Source: Acidobacteriota bacterium (GTDB taxonomy: Bacteria; Acidobacteriota; Holophagae; Acanthopleuribacterales; Acanthopleuribacteraceae). Taken from it: DNA of 64,000 bases. The stretch is from assembly GCA_020637335.1 (NCBI GenBank), contig JACJWC010000008.1, forward strand, positions 124,001 through 188,000. Direction: 5' to 3'. How positions within the stretch are numbered: the first letter of the stretch is position 1; the number at the start of each line of letters is the position of its first letter. Shown piece by piece: positions 25,276-33,407 of this stretch. Both the position numbers and the translations under genes were made by a program. The notes beneath the pieces were generated by a model, which was not told the origin of the DNA, searched no databases, and saw only the letters and a program-made list of their open reading frames with translations.

Positions 25276-26450
25276 TTAAACATTATTTAAAATTGATTTG
25301 GAACCGCAAGCGCACATCCAAATGGATCGTTGCTGAATTTGCGCTGAGCTTTTTAGCTGTGTGTGGGGCAATGACCGCCTTTTTCCACTTTTACCAGCTC
25401 TACCAAATTCCATTGGGCTTTGAGTATCGCGATAAATGGCAGATCCGCTTCCAAATGCCGAGTCAGGGGTCCGAAGCTCAAATTAAAGAGTTGTTCCGGA
25501 TTCGCGATGATTTAGAAGGGTTTGGACCCATCCAATCCGTTTCGGTGATGCAAATGTTGCCTTTTATGAACAGCACTTGGTCCTCAACCACCACTTATAA
25601 TGGTAAAGATGTAAACGCAGTCCATAACTTTATGGATGACAAAGCTCAGGCCATTTTGGGCATTCAGTTGCTGGAAGGACGTTGGTTTGGGCCGCAGGAC
25701 GATGGCTCTGACGAATATCCGGTCGTAATTGATAGTCTGCTCAAAGAGCAATTGTTTCCGGATGGGAATGCCCTTGGCCAGTTGATTAGCGACCCCGATG
25801 ATTCCATGCTGAAACGGGTGGTGGGTGTCATGCCCCGCTTTCGCCAGCACGGGGAATTGGCCGTGTGCCGGCCTTACGTCATTGTACGGGCCGACCCCAA
25901 CAAGGAAGCACCGCTTCCCTCGCGCAATCTGGTCCTAAAAATGGATGGCAGCCAAACCCCGGAATTTGAAGCGACCCTGGCCAAGAAACTTGAAGCCATG
26001 GCACCGTCCTGGAATTTTAATATCTCCAATTGGATTGATCAGCGTGAAAACCATTTAAAACCCACCTTGATTCCGCTTTACATCATGGGCATTATCATCA
26101 GCTTTATGTTGTTGATGGTCGGCTTAGGGCTGCTTGGCGTTTTGTGGCAGAATGTTTTACAACGCGTCCAGGAAATCGGGTTAAGGCAGGCTATCGGAGC
26201 AAGTAAGGTCGATGTGTTGAAACAAATTGCGTGGGAAATGGTCATAAAAACCGGGCTAGGCATTGCCATTGGGATGGTTTTGGCCTTGCAGGTCCCGCTC
26301 CTGGCGCCCTTACCCGTTATTCGCACGGTTTGGGTGGCTGCGTTTGTGGGCTCAGCATTGGTGCTGGTGCTCCTGACCCTGCTGTGTTCCAGTTATCCGG
26401 CTTTTCTCGCCTCGCGGATTGAGCCAGCACTCGCCTTAAAGGATGAGTAA
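25272..26450 (+). CDS. FtsX/MacB-type ABC permease, second subunit
   Basis: This 392-residue permease has the same layout as its neighbour: an N-terminal helix (about 18-40), a periplasmic core, then three helices (about 270-292, 320-340 and 350-375). The FtsX motif reads LQRVQEIGLRQAIGASKVDVLKQIAWEM. The two permeases share weak sequence identity, which is expected for a heterodimer. The GTG start overlaps the previous stop by 4 bp, and its own stop overlaps the start of the response regulator by 1 bp (TAATG), so translation is coupled. Confidence 0.87.
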   Translation: MIKHYLKLIWNRKRTSKWIVAEFALSFLAVCGAMTAFFHFYQLYQIPLGFEYRDKWQIRFQMPSQGSEAQIKELFRIRDDLEGFGPIQSVSVMQMLPFMNSTWSSTTTYNGKDVNAVHNFMDDKAQAILGIQLLEGRWFGPQDDGSDEYPVVIDSLLKEQLFPDGNALGQLISDPDDSMLKRVVGVMPRFRQHGELAVCRPYVIVRADPNKEAPLPSRNLVLKMDGSQTPEFEATLAKKLEAMAPSWNFNISNWIDQRENHLKPTLIPLYIMGIIISFMLLMVGLGLLGVLWQNVLQRVQEIGLRQAIGASKVDVLKQIAWEMVIKTGLGIAIGMVLALQVPLLAPLPVIRTVWVAAFVGSALVLVLLTLLCSSYPAFLASRIEPALALKDE

Positions 26451-27793
26451 TGCGTGAACCTAACTTGCTCATTGTGGACGATGATCCCTCCATTTTGAGT
26501 TCGTTACAGCTCTTATTTTCGCGCCGGGGTTACCGGGTTCTCAAAGCCAAGAACCCGGAAGAGGCCCTGGCGCGGGTAGCTGAAGCCGACTTGGTTGTTC
26601 AGGATATGAATTTTTCGCGCAGCACCAGTGGCGAGGAAGGACTGATCCTGTTAACCCAACTGCTTGAGCGCCGCAAACTTCCTGTTATTTTATTAACCGC
26701 CTGGGGCAGCATTGGCCTGGCCGTTAAGGGCATAAAAGCCGGTGCCTTCGATTTTCTCTCGAAACCTTGGGACAACGAACATATGCTCAAAATTGTCTCG
26801 ACGGCACTGAGCTTGTATGGGTCCAACGCCGAACCCCAGTTACCCACCCGGGACGAACTCGATAAACGCGGTTCCTTTAAAGCTATCGTCGGCGAGCATC
26901 CGCGTTTGTTGCGGATTCTGGATACGATTGCGCGTGTCAGTCGGACCGATGCACCGGTTTTGATTTTGGGCGAATCGGGCACCGGCAAGGAACTGTTGGC
27001 AGAAGCGATCCACTATAATAGCCCTCGCCAAAAGCAACCCTTTATTAAGGTGAATCTCGGTGGAATGCCCCATTCCTTGTTTGAGAGCGAAATGTTTGGC
27101 CATGTTCGCGGCGCCTTTACCGATGCGGTTCGCGACCGGGTTGGCCGTTTTGGCATGGCCCAAGGTGGGTCCTTGTTTTTGGATGAAATCGGCGATTTGG
27201 AGCGTGCCTCTCAAGTCAAACTCCTACGGGTTTTACAGGATCGCAAATACGAAAAGTTGGGGGATTCCCGCTCGCAACCGCTGGATCTGCGCATCGTTTC
27301 GGCCACTAATCGACCATTGGACCAGATGGTTCAAGAGGAATCTTTTCGCGAAGACTTGTTGTACCGCATCAACCTCATTACCTTGGAAGTGCCAGCGCTT
27401 CGCGAACGCTCCACGGATATTCCCTTGCTGGCACGGCATTTTTTGGACCAATTGGCGAACAGCTACCAACTGCGATCGATTGAGTTGCCCCCGGAAACCG
27501 AACACGTTTTATGTGCCTGGTCCTGGCCTGGTAATATTCGCGAATTGCGCCAGACCATTGAACGCGCCGTGATTTTGCACCAACCCCAACGGTTGCTGCC
27601 ACAACACCTCAATCTTCAGGACGCGCCATCTTTGGAAAGCGTCCCTTCAGAAATGACTTTGGACGAACTGGAGGTCTTGGTCATCAAAAAAGCTCTGGAA
27701 ACTACCGGACACAATATTTCAAAGGTCGCGGAACGGCTGGGTTTGAGTCGCGCTGCTGTTTATCGTCGCATGGAAAAGTACGGTCTGCGGTGA
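26450..27793 (+). CDS. NtrC-family sigma-54-dependent response regulator
   Basis: This 447-residue protein has a receiver domain (1-120, phospho-acceptor D52 in VVQDMNF, conserved K in LSKPW). The AAA+ sigma-54 activator domain (about 145-375) has Walker A GESGTGKE and Walker B LFLDEIGDL. The loop normally reading GAFTGA is here GAFTDA. The Fis-type helix-turn-helix (about 405-445) ends NISKVAERLGLSRAAVYRRM. It activates sigma-54 RNA polymerase from upstream sites when phosphorylated. Its own operon has a -24/-12 promoter and paired palindromes, so positive autoregulation is likely. Its partner kinase is the next gene, overlapping by 4 bp. Confidence 0.93.
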   Translation: MREPNLLIVDDDPSILSSLQLLFSRRGYRVLKAKNPEEALARVAEADLVVQDMNFSRSTSGEEGLILLTQLLERRKLPVILLTAWGSIGLAVKGIKAGAFDFLSKPWDNEHMLKIVSTALSLYGSNAEPQLPTRDELDKRGSFKAIVGEHPRLLRILDTIARVSRTDAPVLILGESGTGKELLAEAIHYNSPRQKQPFIKVNLGGMPHSLFESEMFGHVRGAFTDAVRDRVGRFGMAQGGSLFLDEIGDLERASQVKLLRVLQDRKYEKLGDSRSQPLDLRIVSATNRPLDQMVQEESFREDLLYRINLITLEVPALRERSTDIPLLARHFLDQLANSYQLRSIELPPETEHVLCAWSWPGNIRELRQTIERAVILHQPQRLLPQHLNLQDAPSLESVPSEMTLDELEVLVIKKALETTGHNISKVAERLGLSRAAVYRRMEKYGLR

Positions 27794-29130
27794 AGCTAAA
27801 AACCCTGTTTTCACTATATTTATTATGGCTCCACCTGGGTTTGGCCGGCTTGGTCTACCTCACGCTTGATTTGGGTACACGGGAATTTATTTTATGTGAA
27901 GGTTTTTTGCTGGTCAGTTTGATCTGCGGGGTCTGGCTGTTGTACAAATTGAACCTGCCGCTCTCCTTTCTGCACGCGGCCAAGGATTTGTTAGCAGAGG
28001 AGCCGCCCGGAACCCAATTGGTTCATCAGGATGTGCCTGAACTGGATCAATTGATGGATGTTTACAATGGTCTATTACGGCGCTTACACGAAGAACAACT
28101 GCGCTTGGGTGAACAGCGCGGGATCTACCATGAATTGATTGAATCTGTGCCGATCGGTTTGTTGATTTTGGATTTTGAGGATCGCGTTTCTTCGCTCAAC
28201 CCTTACGCGGAGCAATGGTTGGATTCGCCAACCCAGGTTCTGGGCAAACCCTTAGCTGAAAGTGATCACGCCCTGTTTCAAGCCATTGGTCAAGTGCCGC
28301 TACACAGCTCTCAAGTAGTGGTTTGGCGTGGGTTTAAGCGGTTTTTTGTCCGTGCCAGCACTTTTTATGACCGTGGTTTCACCCGACGTTTCTACTTGAT
28401 TGAAGACCGGACCCGGGAAATGCAGGAAACCGAACGGGCCGCTTACGAAAAACTACTGCGCACCATGGCCCATGAAATCAACAATTCGGTTGGGGCCACC
28501 AATTCGCTGCTGCAGACCGTGCGTTCGTTTGGTGAGGTCCTCGAGCCATCCGATCGCGAACCCTTTAAAGAAGCGCTGGACGTTGTTATCCATCGCAATA
28601 CTCGACTCTCACACTTTACCCGCGAGTTGGTTCAGGTGGTGAAATTGCCACCGCTCCATCCGGTTGAGGACGAGGTAGGGCCACTATTGCAACGCATCGC
28701 GCTCCTGATGTCTGCTCGTGCCGAGGAAGCAGGCGTCCAGATGCTCGGGCCGACCTTTCAAGGAGTATGTTCAAAGGTTCTTTGGGATCCGGACCAAATG
28801 GAGCAGGCGCTGCTCAACATTGTTAAAAACGCCATTGAAGCCTGTGAGCCCGGTGGGTCGGTAACGATAACGTGTGCAGAAAATTCAGATAAGGTGCGCA
28901 TTGAAGTGTGGGATACCGGCAATAAATTGGGTTTGACGGATGCGAGCCAACTCTTTAAACCCTTTTTCACGACCAAACCGGAAGGTCAGGGCATTGGTTT
29001 GGTCCTGATCCGCGATATTTTGCAGGCCCACGGCTTCGATTACGCCCTGGAATCGCTGGACGGCAGGACCCGCTTCCTAATCGAAATGCCCAGGTCAGTG
29101 GTCAGCGTTCAGCAGTCAGCCATCAGCTAA
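27790..29130 (+). CDS. Membrane sensor histidine kinase, partner of the NtrC-type regulator
   Basis: This 446-residue kinase has two transmembrane helices (about 6-26 and 34-52) with almost no periplasmic loop, so the signal is probably sensed in the membrane or cytosol. A PAS-like domain (about 112-210, GIYHELIESVPIGLLILDFEDRV) precedes the phospho-acceptor region MAHEINNSVGATNSLL with His 228. The HATPase domain has the N-box NIVKNAIEAC and the G-rich GQGIGLVLIRDIL. The H-E-I-N-N core is typical of NtrY/NtrB-type kinases that pair with NtrC-type regulators. GTG 27790 overlaps the regulator stop. It is the last gene of the operon. Confidence 0.9.
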   Translation: MKLKTLFSLYLLWLHLGLAGLVYLTLDLGTREFILCEGFLLVSLICGVWLLYKLNLPLSFLHAAKDLLAEEPPGTQLVHQDVPELDQLMDVYNGLLRRLHEEQLRLGEQRGIYHELIESVPIGLLILDFEDRVSSLNPYAEQWLDSPTQVLGKPLAESDHALFQAIGQVPLHSSQVVVWRGFKRFFVRASTFYDRGFTRRFYLIEDRTREMQETERAAYEKLLRTMAHEINNSVGATNSLLQTVRSFGEVLEPSDREPFKEALDVVIHRNTRLSHFTRELVQVVKLPPLHPVEDEVGPLLQRIALLMSARAEEAGVQMLGPTFQGVCSKVLWDPDQMEQALLNIVKNAIEACEPGGSVTITCAENSDKVRIEVWDTGNKLGLTDASQLFKPFFTTKPEGQGIGLVLIRDILQAHGFDYALESLDGRTRFLIEMPRSVVSVQQSAIS

Positions 29131-29241
29131 TGGATCGCGCGAAGGCCCGTGGATAGGCAATTCACTGGGAATCGGGGTACCGCCCGTTTCCGCTGCGCCG
29201 GGAACCTGGCCGACATCGACAATCTCAAAAAAATCAGCCCC

Positions 29242-29339
29242 TTAGATTCTCACAGGAAAGTTCAGTGTGGCACATAACTGCTCTTCCCATCCTCCTCCTG
29301 GATCCAAATCTCAACTGTCAACCTATCTCAGGACGAGAC
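29242..29339 (+). repeat. Dispersed noncoding repeat, copy A
   Basis: This stretch of about 98 bp starts TTAGATTCTCA and ends ACTGTCAACCTATCTCAGGACGAGAC. It is clearly related to 62431-62531, with shared blocks at both ends and a pyrimidine-rich middle (CTTCCC...CATCCTC...CCTC). It lies in the gap between the convergent sensor kinase and M23 peptidase genes. No coding frame is conserved between copies. Confidence 0.65.
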
Positions 29340-29361
29340 CGATTGGAGTAATGGTTCGGTG

Positions 29362-29904
29362 TTAACCCGGCAACCAATTATTGGGATCCAGGAAGAACAT
29401 GCGTTTCCAACCCTGGCTGACCAGTCGAATTTGCCAAGGGTGGGGGATCAGGGCGACGATCGCGTAATGCAGATGGGCTGGTTTTCCGACCGCATTACCA
29501 CTATTTCCGACAGTGCCCAGTACCGTTCCCTGACGGACCCAACCCCTTGCCGCCGGATCAATGCTATCGAGATGACCCATATAGTGGAGTCTCAAGTTTG
29601 GCCCGAGCATCAAAACCGTTAAACCGCTTTTGGGTCCGTTACCACGACTGAGGACCCAACCACTGCAGGGGGCAAGGACCGGCGTTCCTTTTTGGGCAAA
29701 AATATCGATGCCCTTGTGAACGCCCGAGCTGCCCCATGGTGCGTGCCAAAAGGATGAAGCGTTCCAGTCCGATCGCTGGGCAAATTGAACCGGAATGATC
29801 AGCGATTGGGAATAGCCGAGACAGACCAAGCCAAAATAGAGCAGGATCCATTTCCAAAAACGCCATCTGGGTGCGGGTCTCTGAGCTTGATCATGGCGGT
29901 CCAT
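29362..29904 (-). CDS. M23 family metallopeptidase (LytM/NlpD-like)
   Basis: This 180-residue protein has an N-terminal membrane segment or signal (about 16-33, WILLYFGLVCLGYSQS). It is followed directly by a lysostaphin-type peptidase domain. The zinc ligands are visible: H and D in GVHKGIDIFAQKGTPV, and H-x-H in AHLHYAIVALIPHPW; the typical VLGTVGNSGNAVGKPAHLH block is intact. Such enzymes cut peptidoglycan cross-links in the periplasm. There is no LysM or coiled-coil domain, so it is a minimal version. AGGAG lies 6 bases before the ATG. Confidence 0.9.
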   Translation of the reverse strand: MDRHDQAQRPAPRWRFWKWILLYFGLVCLGYSQSLIIPVQFAQRSDWNASSFWHAPWGSSGVHKGIDIFAQKGTPVLAPCSGWVLSRGNGPKSGLTVLMLGPNLRLHYMGHLDSIDPAARGWVRQGTVLGTVGNSGNAVGKPAHLHYAIVALIPHPWQIRLVSQGWKRMFFLDPNNWLPG

Positions 29905-29966
29905 AGAATCTCCTGCGTTTCTCCATTAGACCGATTGCCTTGTGGCAGGGTTTAATAAAATCGCGA

Positions 29967-32411
29967 TCATGCGCTGGGGCTGGCAGCTTTACCGGCTGGC
30001 GCTGCCATTTGGGTGAGTTCACTCTTGGGTAAATATTTCTTAAGGCACATTGCCAGTTCCTGGAAGTTGATGGGTTTACTCAGGAACCCATCCATGCCGG
30101 CCTGGCGGCTTTGCGCTTGTTCTTCGACCATGGTTGCGGCACTCAACGCAATGATGGGCGTTTGGGCAGCCCAGCCATTGGCGCGGATGGTTGCCGTCGC
30201 TTGCTTGCCGTCCATATTGGGCATATGCAAATCCATCAGGATCAAGGCAAAGTTTTGTGTCTGAACCAAGCTGACCGCTTCCTGGCCGTCCTGTGCGACC
30301 GTCACATGGAAGTTCCAGCGATCGAGCAGAGACCGAATGACTGTGATGTTGATGGCATTGTCTTCAACCACCAGGATGCGCTGTCCCCGACCGTCCATCC
30401 GGACCTGATTTTGCTTGGTCGGTGGCGTCATGGTCTCATTCTGGTTTTTGTTTTGGAGTTGGATGAGACCATTAAACAAGGTTGATGGTGTTATCGGTTT
30501 CTCGAGGATTGGCAAGGGTTTGAACTCTTTGATTTCCGGCTCCAACTGACTGCGGTCATGACCGGTAATCATAATGAACTGACAATTGGGCAGGTGATGC
30601 TTGGTTTCGCGCAGAAATTCGACCCCATCAAAATCCGGTAATTTCCAATCCAAGACGATGAGTTGGGGTGGGTTTTCTGCTTGAACCAGGTGACGCGCCT
30701 GCGCTGCAGTACTGGCCTCCAATATGGGGTAACCCCAATGGTTCAAGATATTGGAAATGATTTGACGCACGGGTTCGTTGTCCTCAACGATCAAGGTTTT
30801 GACGGGTTTCAGGGCGGAGGACCGATTAACCAGTTCATCGACCGAGGATTGCCTAAGAGGCAGGAGCAGGGTAAAGGTACTGCCCAGGCCCTCCTCGCTC
30901 TTGACATTCAGCGTGCCGCCCATCAATTCCGCCAAACGCCGGGAAATGGTGAGACCCAATCCACTCCCGCCAAAACGACGGGTGGTTGAAGCCGTCGCTT
31001 GGTTAAAGGGCTGGAAAATTTTCTGCATTTGCGATTCAGTAATGCCAATCCCTGTATCTTCTACATCCAATTTCAACCAATCCTGCCCATTTTGATGACT
31101 GGACTGAGCTGACACCCAAATCTCGCCCTGGTGGGTGAATTTAAGCGCGTTACTCAGCAAGTTATTGAGAACCTGATTGATGCGCAGGGGATCCCCCTGC
31201 ATGAGGTGGGGAAGGCTTAGATCCAAGTCGAAGTAGAGCTGAATACCTTTTTTGGAGCAGGCGGCACTAAACAGGTTGCGCAAATTGTCAAAAACCTGTT
31301 CCAAATCGAAGTCCGTATGTTCAATGTTCAGTTTTCCGGCTTCGACCTTGGAGAAGTCCAGAATGTCGTTGATGATGCCCAACAGTGAAGTGGAACTACT
31401 TTGGATTTTTGTCAGGAAATCGCGCTGTTGTGGGTTGAGATGACTGTCCTCAAGTAGGTTGGAAAGACCGAGGATGGCATTGAGCGGGGTGCGGATTTCA
31501 TGACTCATATTGGCGAGAAATTGACTCTTATAGCGATTGGCGTCTTCTGCAGCCTGCCGGGCCTCCAAAGTTTCCTGATGGCGTTTGTTCATGCCCCAAA
31601 ACATCAAAAGTAAGAGCAGGAAGCTGAGGACCGAGAAGAGCATGAAGTATTTGGTGGCAAAAAAGCTTTTGGAGGTGCTGCGCGCCTGCAAGGCCTCGCT
31701 GAAACTAAATTGGATAGCTTGTTCGGTCAACAGCGCGTACTTGCGCCGACTGAAATCGGATTCCAGGGAAAAGGAAGAAGATTGGTAGAGTGTTTTGCCG
31801 CTGGAATCCGTCCAGCGAATGTACAGGCCTTGGGTTTCCAGGTCCAGATTCTGGATCAGGGTGGGTAAGGACAGCGCGCCTACCAGATAGCCTTTCACTT
31901 TGCCTTTTCCCGGAATTTGCGTAATGGACAGTAATGGGTCGGGCCGCGCCAAGAGGATCCGTGTATCCAGGTCATTCGGTCTAAACGCCAGCAGGCCTGG
32001 TGCGTCTCGCAATCCTAGATAATTGGAAGGGGTCTTTGGGTTGGGTAATTCAAAAAGAATTCGGAAGTTGGCGTCCAGGTAACTCAAATTTTCCAGCAGG
32101 TTAAAGTCGCGCAAATAGGATCGAATATCGAGATCCCAATCGGATGGGTTTTGGTGGGTCGTTTGGAAACGCAATCCCATGCGATTCATAGCGTGACACA
32201 ACTCTTCCAGTTTGGACTCGATTTCAACCTGGGCCCGAATACAATGGCGCTCCAAAAACTGGTTTTGGCGTTCTTCTTCCAATTTCTGAATGACGATGCC
32301 CAGACTGAGCAGCGAACAAATAAACATGGAAATGTTTGGTACTCTGCGCTTAAAGCTTTGGTTTTCTCCGGCAAAGGCTGGTTTGCAGGCTTTTTGTCTT
32401 GCTTGGAACAT
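29967..32411 (-). CDS. Hybrid sensor histidine kinase with two receiver domains
   Basis: This 814-residue protein has a transmembrane helix (about 28-43), a periplasmic sensor of about 210 residues and a second helix (about 255-273). The HisKA domain has His 304 in FLANMSHEIRTPLNAILGLS. The HATPase domain ends in GSGLGLTISRRLAELMGG. Receiver 1 has its Asp in LIVLDWKLPDFDG, and receiver 2 in LILMDLHMPNMDG. The order HisKA-HATPase-REC-REC without an Hpt domain is the BarA/ArcB-like hybrid layout. Output is unknown, but the adjacent divergent gene encodes a stand-alone receiver-containing protein. ATG 32411 is preceded by a weak GGGA; a start at ATG 32327 would remove the first 28 residues. Confidence 0.9.
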   Translation of the reverse strand: MFQARQKACKPAFAGENQSFKRRVPNISMFICSLLSLGIVIQKLEEERQNQFLERHCIRAQVEIESKLEELCHAMNRMGLRFQTTHQNPSDWDLDIRSYLRDFNLLENLSYLDANFRILFELPNPKTPSNYLGLRDAPGLLAFRPNDLDTRILLARPDPLLSITQIPGKGKVKGYLVGALSLPTLIQNLDLETQGLYIRWTDSSGKTLYQSSSFSLESDFSRRKYALLTEQAIQFSFSEALQARSTSKSFFATKYFMLFSVLSFLLLLLMFWGMNKRHQETLEARQAAEDANRYKSQFLANMSHEIRTPLNAILGLSNLLEDSHLNPQQRDFLTKIQSSSTSLLGIINDILDFSKVEAGKLNIEHTDFDLEQVFDNLRNLFSAACSKKGIQLYFDLDLSLPHLMQGDPLRINQVLNNLLSNALKFTHQGEIWVSAQSSHQNGQDWLKLDVEDTGIGITESQMQKIFQPFNQATASTTRRFGGSGLGLTISRRLAELMGGTLNVKSEEGLGSTFTLLLPLRQSSVDELVNRSSALKPVKTLIVEDNEPVRQIISNILNHWGYPILEASTAAQARHLVQAENPPQLIVLDWKLPDFDGVEFLRETKHHLPNCQFIMITGHDRSQLEPEIKEFKPLPILEKPITPSTLFNGLIQLQNKNQNETMTPPTKQNQVRMDGRGQRILVVEDNAINITVIRSLLDRWNFHVTVAQDGQEAVSLVQTQNFALILMDLHMPNMDGKQATATIRANGWAAQTPIIALSAATMVEEQAQSRQAGMDGFLSKPINFQELAMCLKKYLPKSELTQMAAPAGKAASPSA

Positions 32412-32459
32412 TTTTCCCAGGCGAAAAAAACGGAGGTTTTATGTTCCGTAATTGATCTC

Positions 32460-33401
32460 GTGCATAATCACCCAACCGCATTTTTTGTTAAAGAACAAGG
32501 TCATGGGGCTTCTGATTGGAAATTTTTTTTATTGTACCCAGCTGTTCAGGTCCAACATGCGGCCCTCGATTTCCTTGTACACCAGGATCCACTTGATTTT
32601 GATGACATCAACCAGTGGTTTCATTTAATTGACCAATTTTTGGAAACCAATCCTCATGAACGAAACAGGCAGATGGCCGTTCAACTAATGGCTCAGCTCA
32701 AACAAACTGGGAGCCCACCCCTGCCAAATACGATTGAAATGTTCGCCGACCAAATCACTCGTTTCAATCTCTTTCATCAGATTAAATGGATTAAAGCACT
32801 TGCGTTGGGACATAGCCATCTTTGGACAAGCTTAGGTGAAACCAAAAATGAAACCATCAAAACCTATTTTTTGGAGGCCTCCAACTATTTTGAAGAACAA
32901 GTTGCGGTTCTCAAGGATTTAATAGCCATAATGATCCAGGCCAAAAACCTCGATTTTTTCGATCGGCTGCGATACTTTGCAAATCACACCGATAGTTCGA
33001 TTGCCTTTTACGCTCAACGCCAAATGGAAGCTAATCCCGCCGAAAAAAAAACGATCCAATCCATTTTTGTGGTAGACGACAGTATGATTTTTTGCAAAAC
33101 GCTGGCTCGTTTTATCGAAAAAATGGGCTTTGAGGTGGGTTATTCCCATAAAGCCCTGGAGGCTGCAGTCCAGATTCAGGAGCGTCAGCCAGATTTGGTG
33201 CTAATGGATTATTTTCTGGGCGATGTAACGGGTGTCCAACTTGCACGTGACATTGTGGTGACCGGATATGAAGGCAAATTGATTTTTATCACCTCTAGCC
33301 GAGATGAAAAGGTTGCAGCAGATATTCGTTCTCAACACGATGCTCCCATTTTGTATAAACCGTTTCCTTTTAGCCAGTTACTGGATTGGATAAAAGCCTA
33401 G
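32460..33401 (+). CDS. Helical-repeat protein with C-terminal receiver domain
   Basis: This protein of about 313 residues has a helical, HEAT-like N-terminal part (VQHAALDFLVHQDP, INQWFHLIDQFL, RQMAVQLMAQL...). It ends in a complete receiver domain, IQSIFVVDDSMIFCKTLARFIEKMGF, with the phospho-acceptor Asp in LVLMDYFLGDVTG and K in ILYKPFPF. The start is unclear. The frame is open far upstream into the divergent kinase gene; GTG 32460 is the first credible start outside it. A strong GGAGG at 32432 instead precedes ATG 32441, which is out of frame and stops after four codons. The gene is divergent from the hybrid kinase, so the two probably act together (inference). Confidence 0.65.
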   Translation: MHNHPTAFFVKEQGHGASDWKFFLLYPAVQVQHAALDFLVHQDPLDFDDINQWFHLIDQFLETNPHERNRQMAVQLMAQLKQTGSPPLPNTIEMFADQITRFNLFHQIKWIKALALGHSHLWTSLGETKNETIKTYFLEASNYFEEQVAVLKDLIAIMIQAKNLDFFDRLRYFANHTDSSIAFYAQRQMEANPAEKKTIQSIFVVDDSMIFCKTLARFIEKMGFEVGYSHKALEAAVQIQERQPDLVLMDYFLGDVTGVQLARDIVVTGYEGKLIFITSSRDEKVAADIRSQHDAPILYKPFPFSQLLDWIKA

Positions 33402-33407
33402 GGCCGA

